NCBI GenBank assembly: GCA_045599385.1
Contig: JAZRVW010000084.1
Coordinates: 1-29,333 of the forward strand
Source of the DNA: F23-B02 sp045599385
GTDB taxonomy: Bacteria > Bacillota > Clostridia > Oscillospirales > Oscillospiraceae
Length of the DNA stretch: 29,333 nt
Direction: 5' to 3'
The notes under the pieces are model-generated. The model made no database searches. It saw only the letters and a list, made by a program, of their open reading frames with translations, and had not been told where the DNA came from. Shown one piece after another: positions 23,431-29,333 of this stretch. Numbering within the stretch: position 1 is the first letter of the stretch; the number at the start of each line of letters is the position of its first letter. A program made the position numbers and the translations under genes.

Positions 23431-23458
23431 ATTATAGCGCAGACGGCTAAAATGTCAA
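23431..23458 (-). promoter_or_regulatory. promoter of FMN riboswitch/ribU
   Basis: On the minus strand, TTGACA (23458-23453), a 16-nt spacer and TATAAT (23436-23431). Confidence 0.85.
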
Positions 23459-23465
23459 CACCCCT

Positions 23466-23494
23466 TTGACATTTTACCGCACTTGGAATAAAAT
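23466..23494 (+). promoter_or_regulatory. promoter of SLOG gene
   Basis: TTGACA (23466-23471), a 17-nt spacer and TAAAAT (23489-23494). Its -35 and that of ribU form a perfect 11-bp inverted repeat, TAAAATGTCAA...TTGACATTTTA (23448-23476). The start of transcription would be close to the ribosome binding site, giving a short leader. Confidence 0.75.
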
Positions 23495-23513
23495 CAATCC
23501 AAGAGGTGAAAGC

Positions 23514-24014
23514 ATGGAATTCGGAAAAAGCTGCTGCTTCACAGGCCACCGTCCCGCGAAGCTGCCATGGAAATATGATGAGCTTGACCTGCGCTGTGTG
23601 GAATTTAAGAAAAAGCTTGCCGCCGTTGTGGAGGCCGTGTATGAGTCGGGCATAACCCACTTCATAACTGGCATGGCCATGGGCTGTGACCTATACTGTG
23701 CCGAGGCTGTAATCGCTCTGCGCAGCTCTCACCCCGATATTACCCTTGAGGCCGCAGTACCCTATGACGGGCAGGACGCAAAGTGGAACCAGACCATGCG
23801 TGAGCGCTATGACCGCATACTCAAGGAATGTGATGCCGTGACGCTCATTCAGGACGCCTACACGCCCGATTGCATGATGTGCCGCAACAGATACATGGTT
23901 GACCACTCCTCCGTTTTAATCGCCTGCTATGACGGTCAAAGCGGCGGCACGTGGAACACGATAAAATACGCCATGGAAAAGGATATTGAGATAATACAGC
24001 TTCCTTTGGAATAA
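23514..24014 (+). CDS. SLOG-superfamily protein, YpsA/DUF1273-like
   Basis: A 166-residue protein with the family opening CCFTGHRPAKLPW, then a Rossmann-like ITHFITGMAMGCDLYCAEAV segment with the Gly-rich nucleotide pocket, LEAAVPYDGQ and a final SGGTWNTIKYAMEKDIEI. SLOG proteins bind nucleotide-derived ligands; YpsA of Bacillus is linked to cell-division inhibition (family knowledge). The exact role here is unknown. AGAGGTGA precedes ATG 23514, whereas the longer in-frame start would begin at the -35 box. It is monocistronic and ends in a terminator shared with the opposite gene. Confidence 0.88.
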   Translation: MEFGKSCCFTGHRPAKLPWKYDELDLRCVEFKKKLAAVVEAVYESGITHFITGMAMGCDLYCAEAVIALRSSHPDITLEAAVPYDGQDAKWNQTMRERYDRILKECDAVTLIQDAYTPDCMMCRNRYMVDHSSVLIACYDGQSGGTWNTIKYAMEKDIEIIQLPLE

Positions 24015-24049
24015 GAAAAAGCACTACATGAGTAGTGCTTTTTCTTATT
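24010..24049. terminator. bidirectional terminator containing both stop codons
   Basis: An 18-bp perfect stem (24010-24027 with 24032-24049, loop ATGA) includes the plus-strand stop of the SLOG gene and the minus-strand stop of the HAD gene. Confidence 0.88.
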
Positions 24050-24686
24050 TTATCAGATATTCGTACAAATCATTCGGGTTCTCCGCAACATAGATTGCGC
24101 CGTGCTCTTCAAGCTCACCCGGCTCTGCGTAGCCGAAGCGGACACCGATGCAGTCCATGCCGCACTTTTTTGCACCGTCAACATCATACAATCTGTCGCC
24201 CACAAGCACCGCCTCGTCAGCGGTGATGCCAAGCTGCTGTAGGGCGTAATCAATAACCTCCCACTTTTTGCCGCGGGTTCCGTCAAATTCGGAGCCGCAC
24301 ACGAGGTCAAAATCACCCGTCATGCCGTGCTTTTCAAGAATCTGCTCGGTGAAAAATCTGGGTTTAGAGGTGGTCACAACGGTGGTAACGCCCTTTTCCC
24401 TGAGCTTTTGTATCATCTCATGCATTCCCTCAAAGGGCTTGCACTCCGCCCAGCCTACAGGGCGGTAGCGTTCACGGTAAAGCGCAACGGCCTCCTCGGC
24501 CTTTTCGGCGGAAAATCCGTACTTTTTACTGAACATTTCATTAAGCGGAGGACCGCAGAAGCACATAAGCTCATTAAGCTCCGCTTCAATACCAAGCTTC
24601 TTAAGCGCATACTGAGTACTCTTTGTTATACCCTCGGCAGTGTCAAAAACAGTGCCGTCAAAATCAAAAAAGACATATTTTTTCAC
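24045..24686 (-). CDS. HAD-IA family hydrolase (phosphoglycolate phosphatase-like)
   Basis: A 213-residue HAD-superfamily phosphatase. Motif I is DFDGTVFDT (Asp8 nucleophile, Asp10), motif II is in VVTTSKPR (Thr/Ser), the Lys is in RGKKWEV, and motif IV is VGDRLYDVDGA. The alpha-helical cap lies at about 18-85. This class includes phosphoglycolate phosphatase (Gph) and PpaX pyrophosphatase; the substrate is not determined. I chose GTG 24686 because an AGGAGG box lies 6 nt upstream and the family starts with MKKYVFFDFDGT-like sequence. The longer upstream frame has no support. It is monocistronic. Confidence 0.88.
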   Translation of the reverse strand: MKKYVFFDFDGTVFDTAEGITKSTQYALKKLGIEAELNELMCFCGPPLNEMFSKKYGFSAEKAEEAVALYRERYRPVGWAECKPFEGMHEMIQKLREKGVTTVVTTSKPRFFTEQILEKHGMTGDFDLVCGSEFDGTRGKKWEVIDYALQQLGITADEAVLVGDRLYDVDGAKKCGMDCIGVRFGYAEPGELEEHGAIYVAENPNDLYEYLIK

Positions 24687-24773
24687 GGTTAACCTCCTGA
24701 GAAGAAGTAAAAAAATTTTATCATTCCCGTACTTTTTTGTCAATCTGTGCATAAGCTGAGCAGAGGTGAGTTT

Positions 24774-25811
24774 ATGCACACGGAATTTTTTCTCGGTGCC
24801 AACAGCGCCGACGGTTTTTACTCGCTTTACGACGAATACTGCCGTGAAAAAGGCAGCTTCCTGCATCTCATCAAGGGCGGAGCAGGCGGAGGTAAATCGG
24901 GCTTCATGCGGAAGATTGCAGCGCACGCCGAGGAAAGCGGCTGTGACGTGGAGCTTATACGCTGTTCGGGCGATCCCGACTCTCTCGATGCGGTTTACAT
25001 AACAAGCACAGCAGAGGGTTGGCTTGACGCAACCTCTCCCCATGCGCTTGAGCCCGACAACTTCGGAGTATGTTCGTGTTATGTTAACTTGGGACAATTC
25101 TGCTCACGCACGGAAAACGAAGATATTGTGATATATACGCAGCTCTACAAGGAGATGTACAGTTCAGCCTATGCTTATCTGAAGGCGGCAGAATGCATAA
25201 AAAGTGCAGAAATCCACGGATTATGCTGCAATTCAGCCATAAACAAGGCAAAATCAAGGGCAAAAAGCGCCGCAATTCGTGAGCTCGGCAAAAAGCGGAG
25301 CAGCAGCGGCAGCACCGTGTGCCGCTTTATCCGCTGCATAAGCTGCAAGGGTGAAATCGTGTTAACCGATACGGTTGATAAATTATGTAAACATATCATT
25401 TTGCTCGATGACCGCTTCGGGCTTGAGCAGTTTTACCTTGAGGAAGTGCTGAAAAACGCGGAGGGCGAACAGCTTATTGTGTGTCCCTCGCCGCTTAATC
25501 CGAAGCGGCTTGACGCGCTTCTTTTCCCCGAAAAGAGCCTTGCCTTTGTGGCTTCCTCCCTCATGCCAGAAGCAAAGGCATACCGTCATATCCGCCTTGA
25601 TGCGCTTATACCCTCTGAGCTTATCCGCGAAAAGAAAGGTGAAATAAAACGGCGTGAGCAGCTCTTTGAGGAGCTGATGGCCGCCGCCTGCTTTTATCTT
25701 AAAAAGGCAAAGGATTTTCACGACAGGCTTGAAAACGCCTACCGTCCGTATATAGATTTTCCCGCTCTGACAGAATATACAGAACGGGAAATCGAGAAGT
25801 TAAATTTTTGA
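24774..25811 (+). CDS. P-loop ATPase, PRK06851-like family
   Basis: This 345-residue cytoplasmic protein begins with HTEFFLGANSADGFYSLYD and a Walker A motif GGAGGGKS at 35-42. CSGDPDSLDAVYI and DATSPHALEPD follow, the pattern I associate with the uncharacterised PRK06851 ATPase family of Firmicutes. In that family, as I recall it, a second P-loop lies in the C-terminal half. Here no GxxxxGKS can be found after residue 190, and that part (LDDRFGLEQFYLEEVLKN) appears degenerate. GAGGTGA lies upstream of ATG 24774. It ends with a 12-bp convergent overlap with the next minus-strand gene. Function unknown. Confidence 0.78.
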   Translation: MHTEFFLGANSADGFYSLYDEYCREKGSFLHLIKGGAGGGKSGFMRKIAAHAEESGCDVELIRCSGDPDSLDAVYITSTAEGWLDATSPHALEPDNFGVCSCYVNLGQFCSRTENEDIVIYTQLYKEMYSSAYAYLKAAECIKSAEIHGLCCNSAINKAKSRAKSAAIRELGKKRSSSGSTVCRFIRCISCKGEIVLTDTVDKLCKHIILLDDRFGLEQFYLEEVLKNAEGEQLIVCPSPLNPKRLDALLFPEKSLAFVASSLMPEAKAYRHIRLDALIPSELIREKKGEIKRREQLFEELMAAACFYLKKAKDFHDRLENAYRPYIDFPALTEYTEREIEKLNF

Positions 25812-26111
25812 GCCCGTAATCGCGGCCATGGCATAGCAAAGCAGTGCGCTTATGATTTCGAGAATACCGATAACCTTGCACATTTTGCGCATGGAGGTGT
25901 TTTTCTCCTCAAGGGTTTTGCTCAGGACTATGAGCAGAGCGCCGAAAATCACGCCGCAGACCGTGCCGAGCAAGGTCGGCAGGCCGTATTTATCAAAAAA
26001 CAGACACGCGCGTTCGCCCATGTATCCCATCTGAACCATGAAAAACACGAGATAGGCCGCAATCAGCACTATGCACAGGGTATTGATTATTTTTCTTTTT
26101 TCGTTACTCAT
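25800..26111 (-). CDS. small three-helix membrane protein
   Basis: I do not recognise this 103-residue protein. It has three hydrophobic segments (about 9-31 IINTLCIVLIAAYLVFFMVQ, 44-67, and 80-100), a basic N-terminus and few polar residues. AGGTGA precedes ATG 26111, which lies 8 nt after the stop of the J-domain gene, so it is the last gene of the four-gene operon. Its stop lies inside the end of the opposite P-loop ATPase gene. Confidence 0.7.
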   Translation of the reverse strand: MSNEKRKIINTLCIVLIAAYLVFFMVQMGYMGERACLFFDKYGLPTLLGTVCGVIFGALLIVLSKTLEEKNTSMRKMCKVIGILEIISALLCYAMAAITGSKI

Positions 26112-26119
26112 CACATCAC

Positions 26120-26773
26120 CTAGCATTTCGGGCAGCAGCACATATACATCACGTATGCCGAGCAGCAGCTGGAACAGCATTCTGCGCCCGGGCAGAGCAT
26201 TGTTTTTACATTGCCCGAATAATCTCTGTAGGCGGCACTTCCGCCCTGAAGTCTTTCAAGCAGGCGGCGGTATTCCTCTTTGCCGGGGTCGATTTCCACG
26301 GCACGCTGGGCATCGTTTACGGCGGCAATGCGGTTTCCGAGGTACATATTGGCAACGGCGTGGAGATAATACCATCTGCCGTCACGTTCGGGTTCAGGCA
26401 CCTGGGAAAGCGCCGTCAGCGCCTCAGTATAATGTCCCGTGCTTATGTAGTTCACAGCGGCACGGCATTCCACGCGCTCCTGCGGCTCTTCTCTTGCACC
26501 GTTCCAGCCGCCGAAGCCGCCATAGCTTCCGTATCCGCCAAAACCGCCATAGCCGCCGTAGCTTCCGTTACTGCCGTAGCTTCCGCTGTCGGCAGTGCCG
26601 TTTTTAATCTGCTCGTAGGCGGCATTTATCTCGTTCATCTTTTCCGCAGCCTTCGGATCATCTGGATTGCGGTCAGGGTGATATTTTTTTACAAGCTCGC
26701 GGTATGCCTTTTTTATCTCCTCATCGGAGGCATCGGGCGATACGCCGAGCACTTTATAGGGGTCCTGTACCAT
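26120..26773 (-). CDS. J-domain protein with Gly-rich linker, TPR-like repeats and C-terminal cysteine string
   Basis: A 217-residue Hsp40-like protein. The J domain is at 4-57, with the essential HPD at 32-34 (KYHPDRNP). A Gly/Tyr/Phe/Ser-rich linker (64-92) follows, then two TPR-like helical repeats (about 100-176). The tail has nine cysteines in its last 24 residues (194, 199, 200, 203, 204, 212-214, 217). The J domain should stimulate DnaK; the Cys string could bind metal or be lipidated, which is speculation. ATG 26773 follows AAGGAG; the longer frame has no support. The start lies 20 nt inside the end of the DUF5685-like gene, so the pair is translationally coupled. Confidence 0.88.
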   Translation of the reverse strand: MVQDPYKVLGVSPDASDEEIKKAYRELVKKYHPDRNPDDPKAAEKMNEINAAYEQIKNGTADSGSYGSNGSYGGYGGFGGYGSYGGFGGWNGAREEPQERVECRAAVNYISTGHYTEALTALSQVPEPERDGRWYYLHAVANMYLGNRIAAVNDAQRAVEIDPGKEEYRRLLERLQGGSAAYRDYSGNVKTMLCPGAECCSSCCSAYVMYMCCCPKC

Positions 26774-27611
26774 CCGGCACTGCTCCTTCTGTTCCTTTAA
26801 TGTTGTAGTGGCTGTTAAACTGCGTCCAGACGCCAAAGCAGAGAATATTGCGTATGAGGTCCGCGTCCTGAACTATGGGAAGCATTTCAAAATTTACCGT
26901 ACAATCGCCCATAAGCATCTCAAGAATGGTGCGGAAGCGCTCCATTTCGTCTGCGCGTCCGTAGAGCTCCTTCAGGGGATTGTATTTATAATACCTCTTG
27001 TCGTCCCTGAGGTCAATGCAGGCGTCCATAATGTAGATGAACTGGCCCAGCGCCATACCCATATTCCTCAGGTAAGGCGAAAAGAAGTCCTCTTTGTATG
27101 CAAAAAGCTCCGCCATAAGTTTTCCGAAGCAGCGTGAGGCTTCGTCGGGCAGGGGCTTGAAGCTTTTTTCAATTTCGGAAAGCTCCTTTATGCTTTCCTC
27201 CATGACACCGCACTGGCGTGGATAGCGTTTTTTTATCTCGCCGTAGGTTTTTTCCATGAGCTTTGCCTCGGCAAGCGACAACAAGCTGTAATCATCTTTC
27301 CAGTCGTCAAGACAGTTGAGATATGCCAGCGCCATGTTCATATCCGCAGCATAATCTGTGATTTCCGACTGCCAGAAGGCTTGTTTTTTCAGCAGGTGCG
27401 CAGGACACTTTTCCTCGCCGCTTCTTTCCTCCGGCTCATACATTGAACCGAGCACCAGCACAAGAAAGGTCATGTCATAGGTCAGCGTAAGTCTTGCAAG
27501 GCTGCCGTGGCGCTCATGCAGGGAGTGACACAGACCGCAGTAGCAGGCTCTGTAACGTTTCTTCTGCTCCTCGCTGAGAAGCTGCTGGCTTGCGGCAACA
27601 AAGCCGAACAT
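26754..27611 (-). CDS. DUF5685-like protein with two Asp-rich motifs
   Basis: A 285-residue, largely helical protein that starts MFGFVAASQQLLSEEQKKRY and has a Cys cluster CYCGLC (23-28) with Cys69. This matches my memory of the DUF5685 family. Two Asp-rich motifs, LDDWKDD (101-107) and MDACIDLRDD (195-204), lie in helices about 95 residues apart. This spacing and form recall the metal-binding DDxxD motifs of class I isoprenoid synthases, though enzyme activity is only a hypothesis. Its ATG overlaps the stop of the zinc-ribbon gene (TGATG), and its end overlaps the J-domain gene by 20 nt. Function unknown. Confidence 0.75.
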   Translation of the reverse strand: MFGFVAASQQLLSEEQKKRYRACYCGLCHSLHERHGSLARLTLTYDMTFLVLVLGSMYEPEERSGEEKCPAHLLKKQAFWQSEITDYAADMNMALAYLNCLDDWKDDYSLLSLAEAKLMEKTYGEIKKRYPRQCGVMEESIKELSEIEKSFKPLPDEASRCFGKLMAELFAYKEDFFSPYLRNMGMALGQFIYIMDACIDLRDDKRYYKYNPLKELYGRADEMERFRTILEMLMGDCTVNFEMLPIVQDADLIRNILCFGVWTQFNSHYNIKGTEGAVPDGTGPL

Positions 27612-28015
27612 CAGGTTTTACCTCTGAAAGAATTGCCGCACTTTCGGCAGACAACGTTGATTTTGCCTTTTCCGCGGGGAACGCGCAGCGTTGTTCCGCA
27701 GCTCGGGCACTTGAAGAATTTATAGCTGTCGCGCTGAACCCAGCGTTCCTTCTGAATGCGGAAAAAGCTTGTGAGCTTGTAGGTAAAGCCCATGTATTTG
27801 CTGTTTTCCATACTGCGCTTATAGTGCTCCTTGCTCATCATTCTGACATAAACAAGCACAAGCAGCACCACCGCAAGCATCCAGAGCAGCACGGAAACAA
27901 CGCCCTTGAAAAGCAGTGAAAGAAGCATTACGGCCAGAGACGCAATGGTCATTGCCTTATTAAGTTGATCGTTGCCGTAGCGTCCGGCCATGAAACGTGC
28001 TATTTTTTCTCTCAT
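27611..28015 (-). CDS. membrane protein with C-terminal zinc ribbon
   Basis: This 134-residue protein has an N-terminal amphipathic stretch (MREKIARFMAGRYGNDQLN), one or two adjacent membrane helices (about 22-58), a basic middle and a C-terminal zinc ribbon of two Cys pairs: CPSC, then CRKC about 20 residues later, ending GNSFRGKT. AGGTGA precedes the ATG. It is the first gene of the operon with the DUF5685-like, J-domain and three-helix proteins. A direct repeat of TTGTGATTAA at about 28048-28069 lies upstream, with a weak promoter candidate near it. Function unknown. Confidence 0.78.
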   Translation of the reverse strand: MREKIARFMAGRYGNDQLNKAMTIASLAVMLLSLLFKGVVSVLLWMLAVVLLVLVYVRMMSKEHYKRSMENSKYMGFTYKLTSFFRIQKERWVQRDSYKFFKCPSCGTTLRVPRGKGKINVVCRKCGNSFRGKT

Positions 28016-28105
28016 TCAGAGTCACCTGTAAAAATATTTGTGATTAATTGTGATTAATAATATTATCATCTCACACGGAGAAATATATCAAAAAACTGTT
28101 AACAA

Positions 28106-28975
28106 TCAGCCCTTGCTGTAGGCCCATGTGTACTCGGTTGTGATTACGCCGCCACCCTCGGAATCGGTGCTGACGCACTTTGTGTAGTTACCCGCCTCGT
28201 CATAGGTATATTCATTCTGCGTGAAGCTGGAGAGAACGCCGTTGCTGCCGAAAACGCTGCGCTTGAGAACGTTTCCGTGCGCATCGTAAGTGTACTCAAT
28301 TCTGTCAATGACGTTACCGTCGGCATCGCATCTCAGGTCGGTGAGAAGGCGGTCATTTGCATCGTAGGTGTAGCGGTTTTCAATGGTCTCGCCTTCCATG
28401 TTATCAACTCGGACGCAGTTTGCAACTCTGCCCTTTCCGTCATAGCCGTAGGTGTATTCCGCAGCGACAAAGCTTTCGCCCTCATAATGCTTTTCGCTGA
28501 CGCACTGTCCTGCCTCATCATATCCGTACTCGGTTTTTGCAAGCACCTTGCCCTCGGAAACTCTTGTTTCAAGAACAAGCTGACCGGCCTCGTTATACTC
28601 GTAGCTTGCGGTGTATTCCTCAACATATTCCTCGGGGCCGAGAGCTATGTACGAAATACGGAGAGTAATATTTCCGTTCTCATCATACTCGTTGGTATAG
28701 TAGCCTTCGGGAGCATCGTTGACGCCCATGTGCATTTCCTTTGTTATTCTGCCCTGGCCGTCATAATCGTAATACACTGTCAGATATTTAAGACCGTTTG
28801 CATTGTAGTTTACCTCTTTGACAAGGCGTCCCTCATCGCTGTTATAGGAAACTGGCGGAAGTGTGGGCTCAGGTGTGCTCTCGGTCTTTTCTTTATCGGA
28901 AGCCGCCTTGCCGCAGGCACCCAGTGACAGCAGCACGGCAAGAGTAAGAGCGATATATATAAGCTTTTTCATCAT
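28106..28975 (-). CDS. lipoprotein with YD (RHS-type) repeats
   Basis: A 289-residue exported lipoprotein: signal peptide MMKKLIYIALTLAVLLSL, lipobox LGAC with the lipidated Cys, and a Thr/Pro/Glu-rich spacer. About eight YD-type repeats follow (YDYDGQGRI, YEYNEAGQL, YGYDEAGQC, YTYDANDRL, YTYDAHGNV, YTYDEAGNY and others). In RHS proteins such repeats build a beta-helical shell around a toxin; here the set is short and there is no C-terminal toxin or protease core. A plain surface or adhesion role is more likely, but unproven. AAAGGAG lies 7 nt before the ATG. It is not obviously part of an operon. Confidence 0.88.
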   Translation of the reverse strand: MMKKLIYIALTLAVLLSLGACGKAASDKEKTESTPEPTLPPVSYNSDEGRLVKEVNYNANGLKYLTVYYDYDGQGRITKEMHMGVNDAPEGYYTNEYDENGNITLRISYIALGPEEYVEEYTASYEYNEAGQLVLETRVSEGKVLAKTEYGYDEAGQCVSEKHYEGESFVAAEYTYGYDGKGRVANCVRVDNMEGETIENRYTYDANDRLLTDLRCDADGNVIDRIEYTYDAHGNVLKRSVFGSNGVLSSFTQNEYTYDEAGNYTKCVSTDSEGGGVITTEYTWAYSKG

Positions 28976-29040
28976 TATCCGACTCCTTTCGGGTTACATT
29001 TCAGCTTACCACAACGAACAAACAAAATAATGTATTTTTT

Positions 29041-29090
29041 GTAAATATAAAAAGAAAAGCCTCATTAGAGGCTTTTCTTTTTATATTTAC
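29041..29090. terminator. 50-bp perfect palindrome, terminator of serA
   Basis: Arms of 23 nt (29041-29063 and 29068-29090) match exactly around loop ATTA. The serA stop codon lies inside the right arm. T-runs occur on both sides of the GC core GCCTC/GAGGC. It ends serA on the minus strand; the lipoprotein gene is read away from it. Confidence 0.88.
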
Positions 29091-29333
29091 AGAACTCTTA
29101 CGCGGAGAACATCATCGATGCCGCGGATAACTTCCGCAACGTCCTCACCGATTCTGTCGCCGAGGTCAATCATTGTGTAGGCATATTTGCCGGGGGGCTT
29201 GTTTATCATGTGTTCAACGTTGATGTTTCTTTCGGTTATGAGGTCGAGTATGCGGTTAATCATACCGGGAACATTGTGGTGGATAACGCAGAGTCTGCAA
29301 ACGCCCATGCGTTCAAGTCTTGCGGTGGGCAGA
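29087..29333 (-). CDS. serA: D-3-phosphoglycerate dehydrogenase, C-terminal ACT domain (partial)
   Basis: Only the last 81 codons are in the window; the frame stays open through position 29333. The sequence ARLERMGVCRLCVIHHNVPG, then MINRILDLITERNINVEHM and YAYTMIDLGDRIGEDV, is an ACT domain of the kind that ends SerA in many Clostridia. SerA starts serine synthesis, and the ACT domain usually senses serine. The catalytic domains lie outside the window, so the identity relies on the tail alone. Another ACT-domain protein is possible. It ends in the perfect palindrome at 29041-29090. Confidence 0.75.
   Translation of the reverse strand, partial: LPTARLERMGVCRLCVIHHNVPGMINRILDLITERNINVEHMINKPPGKYAYTMIDLGDRIGEDVAEVIRGIDDVLRVRVL

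Noticed and set aside
28106..28975. Polymorphic RHS toxin
   Set aside because: Too short, has a lipobox, and shows no toxin tip or immunity gene.

Overview
The window looks like a stretch of a Gram-positive gut Clostridia chromosome, most plausibly an Oscillospirales/Ruminococcaceae member. That placement is inference. It rests on the large Bacillus/Clostridium-type SRP RNA directly upstream of dnaX, a tryptophan T-box, an FMN riboswitch before ribU, AGGAGG-type ribosome binding sites, TTGACA/TATAAT promoters and a moderate GC content. Nearly all of the sequence is ordinary chromosomal coding DNA. I see no prophage, transposase, CRISPR array or rRNA.

Layout. 1-560: tRNA-Ala(CGC) on the minus strand, its terminator, and an unusual array of duplicated tRNA 3' ends and hairpins. 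570-3100: SRP RNA, dnaX and ybaB, without the usual recR. 3100-3350: dispersed palindromic repeats. 3349-8616 (minus): an overlapping operon of a PlsC-like acyltransferase, two half-ABC exporters forming an asymmetric heterodimer, and an SDR reductase. 8847-10970: a K+-dependent-type membrane pyrophosphatase. 11002-13720: tandem paralogous secreted coiled-coil/M23 peptidoglycan hydrolases. 13726-15432 (minus): a TrpB2-type enzyme behind a Trp-specific T-box. 15443-16718: a CapA-family protein.

16717-18036 (minus): an S24-type self-cleaving repressor and a membrane protein that looks like a catalytically dead DUF3267 zincin. 18075-21041: a divergent Zn/Cd module (ArsR/SmtB sensor, P1B-type ATPase, HAD phosphatase) with a clear operator. 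21047-21269: a hairpin cluster flanked by two identical copies of a terminator. 21284-22666: a MATE/SpoVB-like flippase whose 3' end overlaps ribU on the opposite strand. 22570-23458 (minus): ribU with FMN riboswitch and terminator. 23466-24014: a YpsA/DUF1273-like SLOG protein. 24045-24686 (minus): a HAD phosphatase. 24774-25811: a P-loop ATPase resembling PRK06851.

25800-28015 (minus): a tightly coupled four-gene operon of uncharacterised proteins: a zinc-ribbon membrane protein, a DUF5685-like protein with Asp-rich motifs resembling class I isoprenoid synthases, a J-domain protein ending in a cysteine string, and a three-helix membrane protein. 28106-28975 (minus): a YD-repeat lipoprotein. 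The window ends in the C-terminal ACT domain of SerA.

The best candidates for undescribed biology are the DUF5685/J-domain/zinc-ribbon operon, the tRNA-Ala 3'-end array, the repressor plus dead-zincin pair, and the acyltransferase/ABC/SDR operon. All functional statements come from reading motifs in the sequence and have not been checked by any search.
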